This document shows positions 30,106 through 40,147 of a DNA stretch of 64,000 nucleotides, piece after piece (position 1 is the stretch's first letter; the number at the start of each line of letters is the position of its first letter). A program made the translations under genes and the position numbers. The DNA is from Chloroflexota bacterium (GTDB taxonomy: Bacteria > Chloroflexota > Anaerolineae > Anaerolineales > Villigracilaceae). The notes below the pieces were generated by a model. That model ran no database searches. It was not told the DNA's origin and worked only from the letters and a program-made list of their open reading frames with translations. The stretch spans positions 124,001-188,000 of the forward strand of contig JACRLB010000047.1 in the NCBI GenBank assembly GCA_016235445.1, given 5' to 3'.

Positions 30106-31776
30106 ATGCGTTCAGATACAGTCAAGAAAGGGTATGAAAAAGCGCCGCATCGCGCGTTGTTGCGCGCGACGGGTTTGCAGGATGATGATTTCAATAAGCC
30201 GTTTGTTGCCATTGTAAATTCTTATGTGGATGTTGTCCCCGGGCATGTGCATTTGCAGGAGTTCGGCAAACTGGTGAAAGATGCCGTCCGCGCGGCGGGT
30301 GGCGTGCCGTTCGAGTTCAACACCATCGGTGTGGATGATGGCATTGCAATGGGTCATGCGGGGATGAAGTACTCGCTTCCTTCTCGTGAACTAATTGCTG
30401 ACTGCGTCGAGACCATGATCGAAGCCCATAGATTCGACGCGATGGTCTGCATCCCGAACTGCGACAAGATCGTGCCTGGCATGTTGCTGGCTGCGATGCG
30501 CGTGAACGTGCCGACCATCTTTGTTTCGGGTGGAGCGATGAAAGCGGGCATGACTCCCGATGGCGAGACGATTGACTTGATCTCCGTCTTTGAAGGTGTG
30601 GGCGCATTTTCAGCGGGGAAGATTGATGAGAAGCGATTATCCATTCTAGAAAAATTTGCGTGTCCTTCGTGCGGATCATGCTCTGGCATGTTTACCGCCA
30701 ACTCGATGAACTGTCTGATGGAAGTACTCGGTCTGGCTTTGCCGTATAACGGTTCGGCATTGGCGAAGACTCCCGAACGCGAGGCATTGGCGAAGCAAGC
30801 CGCCGCGCAGGTGATGACCCTGATCGAACGTGACATCAAGCCGCGGGACATTGTCACCGCCGAAGCGATAGATGATGCGTTCGCGCTGGACATGGCGATG
30901 GGCGGCTCGTCGAATACAGTTCTGCACACTTTGGCATTAGCCAACGAAGCGGGCGTGGACTATCCGCTGGAACGAATCAACTCCGTCGCTGACAAAGTGC
31001 CGCATATTTGCAAAGTGAGTCCAGCGGGCAAATGGCACATGGAAGATGTCCATCGCGCAGGCGGAATCCCTGCCATTTTGAACGAAGTCCAGCGCGGAAC
31101 AGGGATGTTACATCTCGACCGTCTGACGGTCACAGGCAAGACCTTGGGGGAATCAATCAAAGGTATAGAGATCAAAGACGAAGAAGTGATTCGTAAATAT
31201 GACAACGCATATTCCAAGCGCGGCGGACTATCCATTTTGTTTGGCAACCTCGCGCCCAAAGGCGCTGTTGTTAAAGTTGGCGGTGTCAGTGAAGCGATGA
31301 TGCAGTTCGAAGGTCCCGCGGTTATTTTTGAATCACAGGATGATGCGATGGCGGGAATTCTCGCGGGCAAAGTCAAGGCCGGTGATTGTGTTGTGATCCG
31401 CTATGAAGGTCCCAAAGGCGGACCTGGGATGCAGGAGATGTTATCGCCCACATCCGCGATCATGGGCATGGGACTCGGCGATAAAGTTGCGCTTATCACC
31501 GATGGTCGTTTCAGCGGCGGAACTCGCGGGGCGTGCATTGGGCATGTGTCGCCAGAGGCTGCTGCGGGTGGTCCGATTGGGGCGATCAAGGCTGGGGATG
31601 TCATCCAAATTGATTTAATGGCACGCAGGCTTGAGGTCAGGTTGAGCGAGGCGGAGATCAATCAAAGATTAAGTGAACTGCCTTCGTTCCAATCCAAAAC
31701 CAAATCCAAATGGTTGAAGCGGTATTCGTATTTTGTGACAAGCGCGGATACGGGCGCAATTCTGAATGATGAATGA
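30106..31776 (+). CDS. ilvD: Dihydroxy-acid dehydratase
   Basis: [95 protein letters not shown]. Confidence 0.96.
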   Translation: MRSDTVKKGYEKAPHRALLRATGLQDDDFNKPFVAIVNSYVDVVPGHVHLQEFGKLVKDAVRAAGGVPFEFNTIGVDDGIAMGHAGMKYSLPSRELIADCVETMIEAHRFDAMVCIPNCDKIVPGMLLAAMRVNVPTIFVSGGAMKAGMTPDGETIDLISVFEGVGAFSAGKIDEKRLSILEKFACPSCGSCSGMFTANSMNCLMEVLGLALPYNGSALAKTPEREALAKQAAAQVMTLIERDIKPRDIVTAEAIDDAFALDMAMGGSSNTVLHTLALANEAGVDYPLERINSVADKVPHICKVSPAGKWHMEDVHRAGGIPAILNEVQRGTGMLHLDRLTVTGKTLGESIKGIEIKDEEVIRKYDNAYSKRGGLSILFGNLAPKGAVVKVGGVSEAMMQFEGPAVIFESQDDAMAGILAGKVKAGDCVVIRYEGPKGGPGMQEMLSPTSAIMGMGLGDKVALITDGRFSGGTRGACIGHVSPEAAAGGPIGAIKAGDVIQIDLMARRLEVRLSEAEINQRLSELPSFQSKTKSKWLKRYSYFVTSADTGAILNDE

Positions 31777-31795
31777 TGAAGGATGAAGGATGAAA
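31763..31795. repeat. 7-bp repeat array (GAATGAT / GAAGGAT units) across the ilvD-ilvB junction
   Basis: GAATGATGAATGATGAAGGATGAAGGATGAA. Confidence 0.8.
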
Positions 31796-31800
31796 AAACT

Positions 31801-33486
31801 ATGAAAAAAACTGGTGCGGAAATTATGTGGGAGTGTGTGGTGCGCGAAGGCGTGGAGGTTGTGTTTGGCTACCCTGGCGGGGCGAACATGCCGATCTATG
31901 ATGCGATGTTGAGTTACCCGATCCATCATGTGTTGGTGCGGCATGAGCAGGGCGGCGCGCACATGGCGGATGGGTATGCGCGCGCTTCGGGCAAGGTGGG
32001 GATGGCGATGGGGACGTCGGGACCTGGCGCGACAAATTTGGTGACGGGTATTGCCACGGCGATGATGGATTCTGTTCCTGTGGTATTCGTTACGGGACAG
32101 GTTGCCGCGCACCTGATCGGCGGCGATGCGTTTCAAGAAGTGGATGTGACGGGCATTACATTGCCGATCACAAAACATAATTATCTTGTGACCCGTGCCG
32201 ATGAAATTGCCGAAGTTGTGCGCGAGGCGTTTTACATTGCGCGCAGTGGACGACCTGGTCCCGTGTTGATTGACATCTGCAAGAATGCGCAAGTGGAACA
32301 GTGCGAGTTTGTGTACCCTGAAACTGTGAAACTGCCTGGCTATCAACCTGTTGACCATGCGCCAAAGGATTCACTGGAACATGCGGTCAAGTTGATCGAG
32401 AAGGCACAGCGTCCGATTATTTTGTGCGGACATGGCGTGTTGATGTCGAAGGCAGAAGAGGCGCTGATAAATTTCGCGGTGAAGACTCAAACGCCCGTTG
32501 CCAGCACACTGTTGGGATTGGGCGCGTTTCCCGCTTCGCATGAGTTGAGTCTCGGCATGATGGGAATGCACGGCGAAGTCCACACCAATATGGCGATCCA
32601 GAATTCCGATTTGATTTTGGCTTTCGGGATGCGCTTCGATGACCGCGTGACGGGCACGTTGAAAACGTACGCGCCGCACGCGAAGAAAATCCACGTTGAA
32701 ATTGATCCATCGGAAGTTCACAAGAACGTGGCAGCGGATGTTCCGCTGGTGGGCGATTTGAAAACGGTGTTGAGCGACCTGATTCCATTGGTGGATGAAT
32801 ACGATCACGAGGAATGGAAGAAGCAGATCAACGAATGGAAATCGGAAGCCGACTCGCGCAGTATTATGAATTGGACTGACGATGGCAAGTTGTATGTGCC
32901 TCATCTCATCGCCGATATTTGGAAAGCCACGGGCGGCGGCGCGATTGTGACCACGGATGTGGGTCAACACCAGATGTGGACGGCGCAATATTATCAACTG
33001 GATAAACCGAATCGCTGGCTCACTTCGGGCGGCGCGGGCACGATGGGCTTTGGTCTGCCCGCCGCGATTGGCGCATGGTTTGCGGATAAGAGTCAGGAAG
33101 TGTGGGCTGTGGCGGGTGACGGCGGTTTCCAGATGACTGCCGCAGAGTTGACTACTGCCGTTCAAGAAGGCGCGAATGTGAAAGTTGCGATCATGAACAA
33201 CAGTTTTCTCGGCATGGTGCGTCAGTGGCAGGAGTTCTTCTTCGAGAAGCGTTACTCGGCTGTGAATATGCTCTCGCCAGATTTTGTGAAACTCGCCGAA
33301 GCGCACGGTGTCCCTGCCCGCCGCGTGACCAGGCGCGAGGAAGTGGATGAAGCGATTGCATGGGCGCGCAGTATCCAGGGTCCCACCGTGATCGAGTTCA
33401 AGGTCGAGCAGGAGGAAGCCGTCTACCCGATGGTTCCCGCGGGCGCGGCGTTGGATCAGATGTTGCAGAGACCGACGAAGTCGTAA
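31801..33486 (+). CDS. ilvB: Acetolactate synthase large subunit (start could be 31783)
   Basis: VFGYPGGANMPIYDAM; VRHEQGGAHMADGYARASGKVGMAMGTSGPGATNLVTGIATAMMDSVPVVFVTGQV; GDGGFQMTAAEL. Confidence 0.96.
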   Translation: MKKTGAEIMWECVVREGVEVVFGYPGGANMPIYDAMLSYPIHHVLVRHEQGGAHMADGYARASGKVGMAMGTSGPGATNLVTGIATAMMDSVPVVFVTGQVAAHLIGGDAFQEVDVTGITLPITKHNYLVTRADEIAEVVREAFYIARSGRPGPVLIDICKNAQVEQCEFVYPETVKLPGYQPVDHAPKDSLEHAVKLIEKAQRPIILCGHGVLMSKAEEALINFAVKTQTPVASTLLGLGAFPASHELSLGMMGMHGEVHTNMAIQNSDLILAFGMRFDDRVTGTLKTYAPHAKKIHVEIDPSEVHKNVAADVPLVGDLKTVLSDLIPLVDEYDHEEWKKQINEWKSEADSRSIMNWTDDGKLYVPHLIADIWKATGGGAIVTTDVGQHQMWTAQYYQLDKPNRWLTSGGAGTMGFGLPAAIGAWFADKSQEVWAVAGDGGFQMTAAELTTAVQEGANVKVAIMNNSFLGMVRQWQEFFFEKRYSAVNMLSPDFVKLAEAHGVPARRVTRREEVDEAIAWARSIQGPTVIEFKVEQEEAVYPMVPAGAALDQMLQRPTKS

Positions 33487-33550
33487 TTACCAATTACCAA
33501 TTACTATTTACTAATTACTGGTAATTAGTAAATAGTAATTGGTAAATAAT
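33484..33550. repeat. 7-bp repeat array/hairpin (TAATTAC / GTAATTA)
   Basis: TAATTACCAATTACCAATTACTATTTACTAATTAC-TGGTAATTAGTAAATAGTAATTGGTAAATAAT; supplies the ilvB stop codon. Confidence 0.85.
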
Positions 33551-33560
33551 GGAGATACCC

Positions 33561-34121
33561 ATGAACTACACTTTCATAGCATTAGTTGAAAACAAACCTG
33601 GCGTGTTGAACCGCGTGGCTTCGCTGTTTCGCCGCCGCAATTTTAATATTGAGTCGCTGGCAGTCGGGCGGACGGAAGATTCCAAGGTCTCGCGCATGAC
33701 CGTGGTGGTGGATTGTCCCAACGGCGATATGGACGCGCACAAGATCGAGGCGAATTTGTACAAACTGGTCAACGTGATCGATGTGCAGGATGTAACGCAT
33801 CAACCTTCGGTAACCCGCGATCTGGCTCTGATCAAAATAAAGGTCGGACCCGAAAAACGCGCCGAAGTCAACGGGCTGGCTGAAATCTTCCGTGCTCATA
33901 TCGTGGACGTGGCGGCTGATTCAGTCATCGTCGAGATCACTGGCACGGAGGATAAGATCGAAGGCATGATCGAGTTACTGCGTCCGCTGGGGATTGTGGA
34001 AATGGTGCGGACGGGGCAGGTGGCGATGACTCGCGGCGTGAATGACGGAGTCCGCCGTGTGCCTGGGGTGACGGGGAATCGCTACGAGGATTTGGATGAT
34101 TTGGCGGAGATGGGACCGTAG
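33561..34121 (+). CDS. ilvN: Acetolactate synthase small subunit
   Basis: MNYTFIALVENKPGVLNRVASLFRRRNFNIESLAVGRTEDSKVSRMTVVV. Confidence 0.95.
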   Translation: MNYTFIALVENKPGVLNRVASLFRRRNFNIESLAVGRTEDSKVSRMTVVVDCPNGDMDAHKIEANLYKLVNVIDVQDVTHQPSVTRDLALIKIKVGPEKRAEVNGLAEIFRAHIVDVAADSVIVEITGTEDKIEGMIELLRPLGIVEMVRTGQVAMTRGVNDGVRRVPGVTGNRYEDLDDLAEMGP

Positions 34122-34130
34122 GGGAAAGGA

Positions 34131-34250
34131 TGAATTATGAAGGATGAAGGATGAACAAATGCGGAATGCAGAATGCGGAATGATGAATGCAGAATTACAA
34201 CCTGTAACCTGCTACATTAAACCTTAAACCTTAAACTTTTAGGAGAACAA
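34131..34250. repeat. 7-bp repeat arrays (GAAGGAT, GCAGAAT, TTAAACC units)
   Basis: ATGAAGGATGAAGGATGA...GCGGAATGCAGAATGCGGAATGATGAATGCAG...TTAAACCTTAAACCTTAAAC. Confidence 0.75.
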
Positions 34251-34252
34251 TC

Positions 34253-35305
34253 ATGGCAAAGATCAATTTTGGCGGTACGGAAGAAACAGTTGTCACACGC
34301 GACGAGTTTTCGCTCGATAAGGCGCGTGAGGTTTTGAAGAATGAAGTTGTGGCTGTGTTGGGCTACGGGGTGCAAGGTCCCGCGCAGGCGATGAACATGC
34401 GCGACAATGGGATCAACGTGATCGTTGGTCAGCGCGAAGGGACGAAGAATTGGGACAAGGCTGTCGCCGATGGCTGGGTTCCAGGTGAGACATTATTCAA
34501 CGTGGAAGAAGCCGCAGAGAAGGGGACGGTTATTCAATATTTATTGTCCGACGCAGGTCAGCGCTCACAGTGGTCAAAACTCGTTGAATGTTTGAACGAG
34601 GGCGACATGCTGTATTTCTCGCATGGATTCTCTGTCACCTTCAAAGATGACACGGGTGTGATTCCCCCTCCGCATGTGGATGTGGCTTTGGTTGCGCCGA
34701 AGGGTTCAGGCACAAGCGTCCGCCGCAACTTTTTGGCGGGGAGCGGGATCAACGCCAGTTACGCGGTTCATCAGGATTTCACAGGAAAAGCCAACGAACG
34801 CGCGATTGCTTTGGGCATTGCCATCGGCGCGGGATATTTATTCCCGACGACTTTCAAGAATGAAGTGTACAGCGACCTGACAGGCGAGCGCGGTGTTTTG
34901 ATCGGCGCATTGTCGGGCGTGATGGAAGCGCAGTACAACGTCCTCCGCAAGCATGGACATTCCCCAAGTGAAGCGTTCAATGAAACTGTCGAAGAACTGA
35001 CGCAATCCCTAATCCGTCTCGTGGGTGAGAACGGCATGGACTTCATGTATGCCAACTGCTCGACCACCGCTCAACGCGGCGCGCTGGACTGGCATCCGCG
35101 CTTCCGTGATGCGGTTGCGCCTGTCTTCGATGATTTGTATGAATCTGTGCTCAGCGGCAACGAAGCGCGGATCACTCTCGAAGCCAACAGCCGCGCAGAT
35201 TATCGTGAAAAATTGGAAGAAGAATTAGCCGCCTTCCGTGATTCTGAAATGTGGCGCGCGGGAGCAGCGGTACGTTCTTTACGTCCTGAAAATTGGAAGA
35301 AATAG
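34253..35305 (+). CDS. ilvC: Ketol-acid reductoisomerase
   Basis: VAVLGYGVQGPAQAMNMRDNGINVIVGQRE; AYAVHQDFTGKANERAIALGIAIGAGYLFPTTFKNEVYSDLTGERGVLIGALSGVMEAQYNVLRK. Confidence 0.95.
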   Translation: MAKINFGGTEETVVTRDEFSLDKAREVLKNEVVAVLGYGVQGPAQAMNMRDNGINVIVGQREGTKNWDKAVADGWVPGETLFNVEEAAEKGTVIQYLLSDAGQRSQWSKLVECLNEGDMLYFSHGFSVTFKDDTGVIPPPHVDVALVAPKGSGTSVRRNFLAGSGINASYAVHQDFTGKANERAIALGIAIGAGYLFPTTFKNEVYSDLTGERGVLIGALSGVMEAQYNVLRKHGHSPSEAFNETVEELTQSLIRLVGENGMDFMYANCSTTAQRGALDWHPRFRDAVAPVFDDLYESVLSGNEARITLEANSRADYREKLEEELAAFRDSEMWRAGAAVRSLRPENWKK

Positions 35306-35377
35306 TGATTGGTAATTGGTAAATGGTAATTGCCAATCACCAATTACTAATTACCAATTACTAATTACCATTTACCA
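35306..35377. repeat. 7-bp repeat array/hairpin (GTAATTG / CAATTAC)
   Basis: GTGATTGGTAATTGGTAAATGGTAATTGCCAATCACCAATTACTAATTACCAATTACTAATTACCATTTACC. Confidence 0.9.
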
Positions 35378-35389
35378 AGTGGAGTTCGT

Positions 35390-37027
35390 ATGAGTAACTA
35401 TGTAAAAATATTTGACACCACATTAAGAGACGGCGAACAATCGCCTGGGGCGACGATGACTTCGGCTGAGAAGTTGGAAGTGGCTCATCATCTGGCGCGG
35501 CTGGGCGTGGATATTATCGAAGCGGGGTTTCCTGCGGCTTCGCCAGACGATCTGGAAGCCGTCAGACGAATTGCTGTCGAAGTTGGGCAACCAACTGTCG
35601 GCGCGGAAAAAGAGGCGCGAGTTCCCATCATCGCGGGATTGGCGCGGGCGAATAAATCCGATATTGATAAAGCATGGCAGGCGGTTCAATCCGCACAGAA
35701 GCCGCGCATTCATACGTTTCTTGCCACATCGCAAATTCACATGAAGCACAAGTTGAAGATGGATCCCGAAGAAGTGATTCAGCGCGTTTCGGAGATGGTT
35801 GCGTATGCAAAGACATTGTGCGCGGATGTGGAATTTTCGCCCGAAGACGCGGGGCGCTCTGACCCTGAATTTTTGTATGTCGTTTTGGGCGAAGCAATTA
35901 AATCTGGCGCGACCACTTTAAATATTCCCGACACGGTGGGCTACACCACGCCCGATGAATTTTATAAATTGATCGAAGGCATTATCAAACACACGCCTGG
36001 GATGCACGATGGCATTACGGTTTCGGTGCATTGCCACGATGATTTGGGACTCGCTACTGCGAACACGCTGGCGGGCATTCAAGCGGGCGCGCGCCAAGCC
36101 GAAGTGACCATGAATGGAATCGGCGAACGCGCGGGCAACACGTCGCTCGAAGAAGTGGTGATGGCGTTGAAGACTCGTCATCCTGTTTTTCAACTTGAAA
36201 CGGGAATCGAGACGACGCAAATTTCACGCATGAGCAAACTCGTCAGTAATTACACGGGCATGGTTGTGCAACCGAACAAGGCGATTGTCGGCGCGAATGC
36301 GTTCGCGCACGAAGCGGGCATTCATCAGGATGGAATGTTGAAGCACCAGACCACGTATGAAATTATGCGCCCCGAAGATGTGGGCGTGAACCAGACCAAG
36401 TTGGTGTTGGGAAAACATTCGGGTCGTCATGCTTTGCGAAACCGACTCGCTGAAATGGGACATTCGCTCGATGAAGTGGAACTCGATAAAGCCTTTGCGC
36501 GTTTCAAAGAATTGGCGGATCGCAAAAAGGTCATCACCGATCTCGATCTCGAAGCCGTGATCGCCGATGAATTTTATAAACCGCGCGATGTGTATTTGCT
36601 CAACGGAATGCAAGTGACCAGCGGCACGATGGGAATGCCCACCGCCACCATCCGTTTGCGCGGACCCGATGGAATGATTCACACTGTCGCCGCGATTGGC
36701 ACAGGTCCAGTGGATGCGACGTACAAGGCGATTGATATGATCGTCAATGTGCCATGTACTTTGCTTGAGTTCAACATCCACGCCATCACCGAAGGCATCG
36801 ACGCGCTCGGCGAAGTGACAGTCCGCATTCAAAGCGACAGCAGTTCCACCACCATGGATCCGCAAAGCGAAGTGGAATATATCCGCGTTTATGGCGGGCA
36901 CGGCGCGGACTCGGATATCATCGTCGCCAGCGCGAAGGCGTATATCAATGCGCTCAATAAACTCATCATCGCGCAGACCGAAGGGAATGAAAAAGTGAAA
37001 AACGACTTCGGTGTGATGTTGGGGTGA
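35390..37027 (+). CDS. leuA: 2-isopropylmalate synthase
   Basis: [96 protein letters not shown]. Confidence 0.95.
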   Translation: MSNYVKIFDTTLRDGEQSPGATMTSAEKLEVAHHLARLGVDIIEAGFPAASPDDLEAVRRIAVEVGQPTVGAEKEARVPIIAGLARANKSDIDKAWQAVQSAQKPRIHTFLATSQIHMKHKLKMDPEEVIQRVSEMVAYAKTLCADVEFSPEDAGRSDPEFLYVVLGEAIKSGATTLNIPDTVGYTTPDEFYKLIEGIIKHTPGMHDGITVSVHCHDDLGLATANTLAGIQAGARQAEVTMNGIGERAGNTSLEEVVMALKTRHPVFQLETGIETTQISRMSKLVSNYTGMVVQPNKAIVGANAFAHEAGIHQDGMLKHQTTYEIMRPEDVGVNQTKLVLGKHSGRHALRNRLAEMGHSLDEVELDKAFARFKELADRKKVITDLDLEAVIADEFYKPRDVYLLNGMQVTSGTMGMPTATIRLRGPDGMIHTVAAIGTGPVDATYKAIDMIVNVPCTLLEFNIHAITEGIDALGEVTVRIQSDSSSTTMDPQSEVEYIRVYGGHGADSDIIVASAKAYINALNKLIIAQTEGNEKVKNDFGVMLG

Positions 37028-37093
37028 AAGAGCAGAGATTAGAGAATTAGAGATTAGAGATTGGTAATTACCAATCTCCAATTACCAATTACT
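37028..37093. repeat. 7-bp repeat arrays (AGAGATT and CAATTAC units)
   Basis: AGAGCAGAGATTAGAGAATTAGAGATTAGAGATTGGTAATTACCAATCTCCAATTACCAATTAC. Confidence 0.8.
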
Positions 37094-37108
37094 GTTTTAG
37101 AGGAACTA

Positions 37109-38512
37109 ATGCCACAAACACTTTTCGATAAAATCTGGCGCTCGCATGTCGTCACCGAACAAGAAGGCGCTCCCGCCGTTCTTTATATTGACTTGCACCT
37201 CGTCCACGAAGTCACTTCGCCGCAAGCCTTCACGGGACTTCGCCAGCGCGGATTGAAAGTCCGCCGACCCGATAAAACTTTGGCGACGATGGATCATTCG
37301 ATTCCGACCACGCCGATCACTGTTCCCATTGCGGACGCATTAGCCGCCGCCCAGATCAAGCAAATGGAAACGAATGCCGCTGAATTCGGAATCACCCTGC
37401 ACGGCATGGACAGTCCGCACCGCGGCATTGTGCATGTGATCGGACCCGAACTCGGACGCACCCAGCCAGGCATGACCATCGTCTGCGGCGACAGTCACAC
37501 CGCCACGCATGGCGCGTTTGGCGCGCTGGCTTTCGGCATTGGCACCTCCGAAGTGGAGCATGTGCTGGCGAGTCAATGTCTCTTGCAGAGGAAGCCCAAG
37601 ACTTACGAAGTTCGCGTGGAAGGAAAACTCGCGGAAGGCGTTTCAGCCAAAGATATCATCCTCGCGCTGATCGCCAGAATCGGCGTCGGTGGGGGAACGG
37701 GTCACGTCTTCGAGTTCACAGGCGAAGCCATCCGCGGGCTGACGATGGAACAGCGCATGACCATCTGCAACATGTCCATCGAAGGCGGCGCGCGCGCAGG
37801 CATGATCGCCCCTGACGAAGTCACCTTTGAATATCTCAAGGGACGCGAGTTCGCTCCGCAAGGCGCGGACTGGGACAAAGCCGTCGCGTATTGGAAAACA
37901 CTGCCCAGCGACGAAGGCGCAGTCTACGACAAGTCCATCACCATCAACGCCGCCGACCTCGAGCCAATGATTACCTACGGCACAAATCCTGGCATGGGCA
38001 TGAGAATCACAGATCGAATCCCAACCGCTGAATCGTTCAGCGAGCCTTCGCAAAAAGCCGCCTTTGAAAAAGCCCTGAATTACATGGGACTTCAACCTGG
38101 TCAATCTTTGCTCGGTCAAAAGGTTGATGTCGTTTTCATCGGCAGTTGCACCAACTCGCGCATCTCCGATTTGCGTCTCGCCGCGGCGATGTTGAAAGGT
38201 CGCAAAGTGGCTGATGGACTTCGCCTCATGGTTGTCCCTGGCTCACAGGATGTAAAGAAGCAAGCCGAGCAGGAAGGCTTGGATACGATTTTCAAAGAGG
38301 CTGGCGGCGAGTGGAGAGAGGCGGGGTGTTCAATGTGTATTGCGATGAATCCTGATCAATTAACCCCAGGACAATACGCCGTGTCCACCAGTAACCGCAA
38401 CTTTGAAGGTCGCCAAGGCAAAGGCGGACGGACGTTTTTAGCAAGTCCCATCACTGCGGCGGCGACTGCGATTAATGGAGTTGTAACCGACCCAAGGACG
38501 ATGTTGACATGA
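37109..38512 (+). CDS. leuC: 3-isopropylmalate dehydratase large subunit
   Basis: [70 protein letters not shown]. Confidence 0.95.
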   Translation: MPQTLFDKIWRSHVVTEQEGAPAVLYIDLHLVHEVTSPQAFTGLRQRGLKVRRPDKTLATMDHSIPTTPITVPIADALAAAQIKQMETNAAEFGITLHGMDSPHRGIVHVIGPELGRTQPGMTIVCGDSHTATHGAFGALAFGIGTSEVEHVLASQCLLQRKPKTYEVRVEGKLAEGVSAKDIILALIARIGVGGGTGHVFEFTGEAIRGLTMEQRMTICNMSIEGGARAGMIAPDEVTFEYLKGREFAPQGADWDKAVAYWKTLPSDEGAVYDKSITINAADLEPMITYGTNPGMGMRITDRIPTAESFSEPSQKAAFEKALNYMGLQPGQSLLGQKVDVVFIGSCTNSRISDLRLAAAMLKGRKVADGLRLMVVPGSQDVKKQAEQEGLDTIFKEAGGEWREAGCSMCIAMNPDQLTPGQYAVSTSNRNFEGRQGKGGRTFLASPITAAATAINGVVTDPRTMLT

Positions 38513-38534
38513 GGCAGTTTAGTTGGCGTAAGGA

Positions 38535-39234
38535 GTCGGCTTCAGCCGACTTCCACGAATTGAGAAGGGGATTTATCCCCGCCGAACTGCGCTATGCCAG
38601 GTGTGTATTCCTTGCGTTGATTCGGCGGTTGGAAGTGCAACAACATGTAGCGACTTGTGTATTCAATGCGTTGATTCGGCGGGCTGAAGCCCTGCCTCAG
38701 TACATTGAAGTCGGCTGAAGCCGACTCGTGCGCGAAAGGACTATTTGTATGACCTATTGGCGGCTTCATTATCATCTCATTTGGGCAACGTTTCAACGCG
38801 AGCCAACTCTTACGCTCGAACGCGAGAAGATTTTTTATGTCGTGCTGTATAACAAAGCCAAAGAATTGGAAGTGAAAATCCACGCCGCAGGAAATGTGGA
38901 GGATCATGCTCATGTGGTCGCTTCCATTCCGCCAAAATTATCTGTTGCAGATTGCATTCGACATTTCAAGGGCGCAAGTTCTTTTTCCATCAATCACATG
39001 AAAGGCAGCGATGGAGAATTCAAATGGCAGGAAGGCTACGGCGCATTGAGCGTTGGCGAACGCTCGTTGGAAGCGGTTAAAGAATATGCCGCCAGACAAA
39101 AGGAACACCACCGTGAAAATAAAATTATTGATGTATACGAGAGAATGGAAGAGGATGACGCATGAAGGCTGATAACCAAGTCGGCTTCAGCCGACTTCCA
39201 CGTACTGAGGCAGGGCTTCAGCCCGCCGAATCAA
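38535..39234. mobile_element. Y1 (RAYT/IS200-like) transposase element with palindromic ends, inserted between leuC and leuD
   Basis: Internal inverted repeat pair 38671-38726 / 39178-39234 (TTGATTCGGCGGGCTGAAGCCCTGCCTCAGTAC..TGAAGTCGGCTGAAGCCGACT) flanks the transposase ORF; further GTCGGCTTCAGCCGAC palindrome at ~38535. Confidence 0.85.
38749..39165 (+). CDS. IS200/REP-associated tyrosine (Y1) transposase
   Basis: MTYWRLHYHLIWATFQREPTLTLERE...NVEDHAHVVASIPPKLSVADCIRHFKGASSFSIN...EAVKEYAARQKEHHRENKI: HxH followed by a Tyr in VKEYxxxQKEHH. Confidence 0.88.
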   Translation: MTYWRLHYHLIWATFQREPTLTLEREKIFYVVLYNKAKELEVKIHAAGNVEDHAHVVASIPPKLSVADCIRHFKGASSFSINHMKGSDGEFKWQEGYGALSVGERSLEAVKEYAARQKEHHRENKIIDVYERMEEDDA

Positions 39235-39263
39235 GCGCGAACCAAAACCACATCATGCAATCG

Positions 39264-39293
39264 TAAATCAAAAATCATAAATCGGAAATCAAA
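39264..39293. repeat. 7-bp repeat array (NAAATCN units) forming the leuD translation-start region
   Basis: TAAATCAAAAATCATAAATCGGAAATCAAA immediately before the leuD ATG (39294). Confidence 0.6.
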
Positions 39294-39875
39294 ATGGCAA
39301 ATTTCACATCCCTCACCTCCCGCGTCATGCCCCTGCCCGTCAACGACATTGACACGGATCAAATCATCCCCGCGCAATTTCTCAAAGTCACCGACAAGCA
39401 CGGTCTCGCCGACGCGCTCTTTTTCAACTGGCGCTACAACGATGATAAATCTCCCAACAAAAATTTCATCATCAACAAACCTGAATCAGCGGGCTGTCAA
39501 ATTCTTTTGGCAGGCGACAACTTCGGGTGCGGTTCGAGCCGCGAACATGCTCCCTGGGCGCTCACCAGTTACGGCTTCCGCGCCGTCATCTCAACTTCAT
39601 TCGCAGACATCTTCCGCAACAACTCTTTGAAGAATGGATTAATTCCCATCATCGTGGATGACGAGACTCACAAGATGCTTTTTGATTTGATAGAAGAAGC
39701 GCCTCGCGCCGAACTGACGGTTGATCTGGCGACCCAGACATTGTCCTACCCTGGAGGTTCGATCACCTTCCCCATTGACCCGTTCAACAAAACCTGTCTG
39801 CTCAATGGCGTGGACGAACTCGGATACATCATGGGATTCGAAAAAGATATTGCGGCATACGAGCAAAGAACGTAA
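39294..39875 (+). CDS. leuD: 3-isopropylmalate dehydratase small subunit
   Basis: VNDIDTDQIIPAQFLKVTDKHGLADALFFNWRY; GDNFGCGSSREHAPWALTSYGFRAVISTSFADIFRNNSLKNGLIPI. Confidence 0.95.
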   Translation: MANFTSLTSRVMPLPVNDIDTDQIIPAQFLKVTDKHGLADALFFNWRYNDDKSPNKNFIINKPESAGCQILLAGDNFGCGSSREHAPWALTSYGFRAVISTSFADIFRNNSLKNGLIPIIVDDETHKMLFDLIEEAPRAELTVDLATQTLSYPGGSITFPIDPFNKTCLLNGVDELGYIMGFEKDIAAYEQRT

Positions 39876-39999
39876 TTAGTAATTGGTAATTACCAATTAC
39901 CAATTACTAATTACTAATTACTAATTACTAATTACTAATTACTAATTACTAATTACTAATTACTAATTACTAATTACTACTTACTAATTACTAATTACA
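39873..39999. repeat. Long 7-bp repeat array (TAATTAC, about 18 units) between leuD and cimA
   Basis: TAATTAGTAATTGGTAATTACCAATTACCAATTACTAATTACTAATTAC...; includes the leuD stop codon and ends at the cimA homologous region. Confidence 0.95.
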
Positions 40000-40147
40000 C
40001 GGAACGCAATCCGAAGGCTTCACGCTTTCGAGCAATGACAAAATCCGCATCGCGCAAAAACTCGATGATCTTGGCGTTGCCTTCATCGAAGGCGGCTGGC
40101 CCGGGTCGAATCCAAAAGATGTCGAGTTCTTCGAGCGCGCCCGCGAC

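Noticed and set aside
39873-39999. CRISPR-like array interpretation of the heptad repeats
   Set aside because: Repeat unit is 7 bp with no spacers, and no cas genes were seen; it is a tandem microsatellite-like array.
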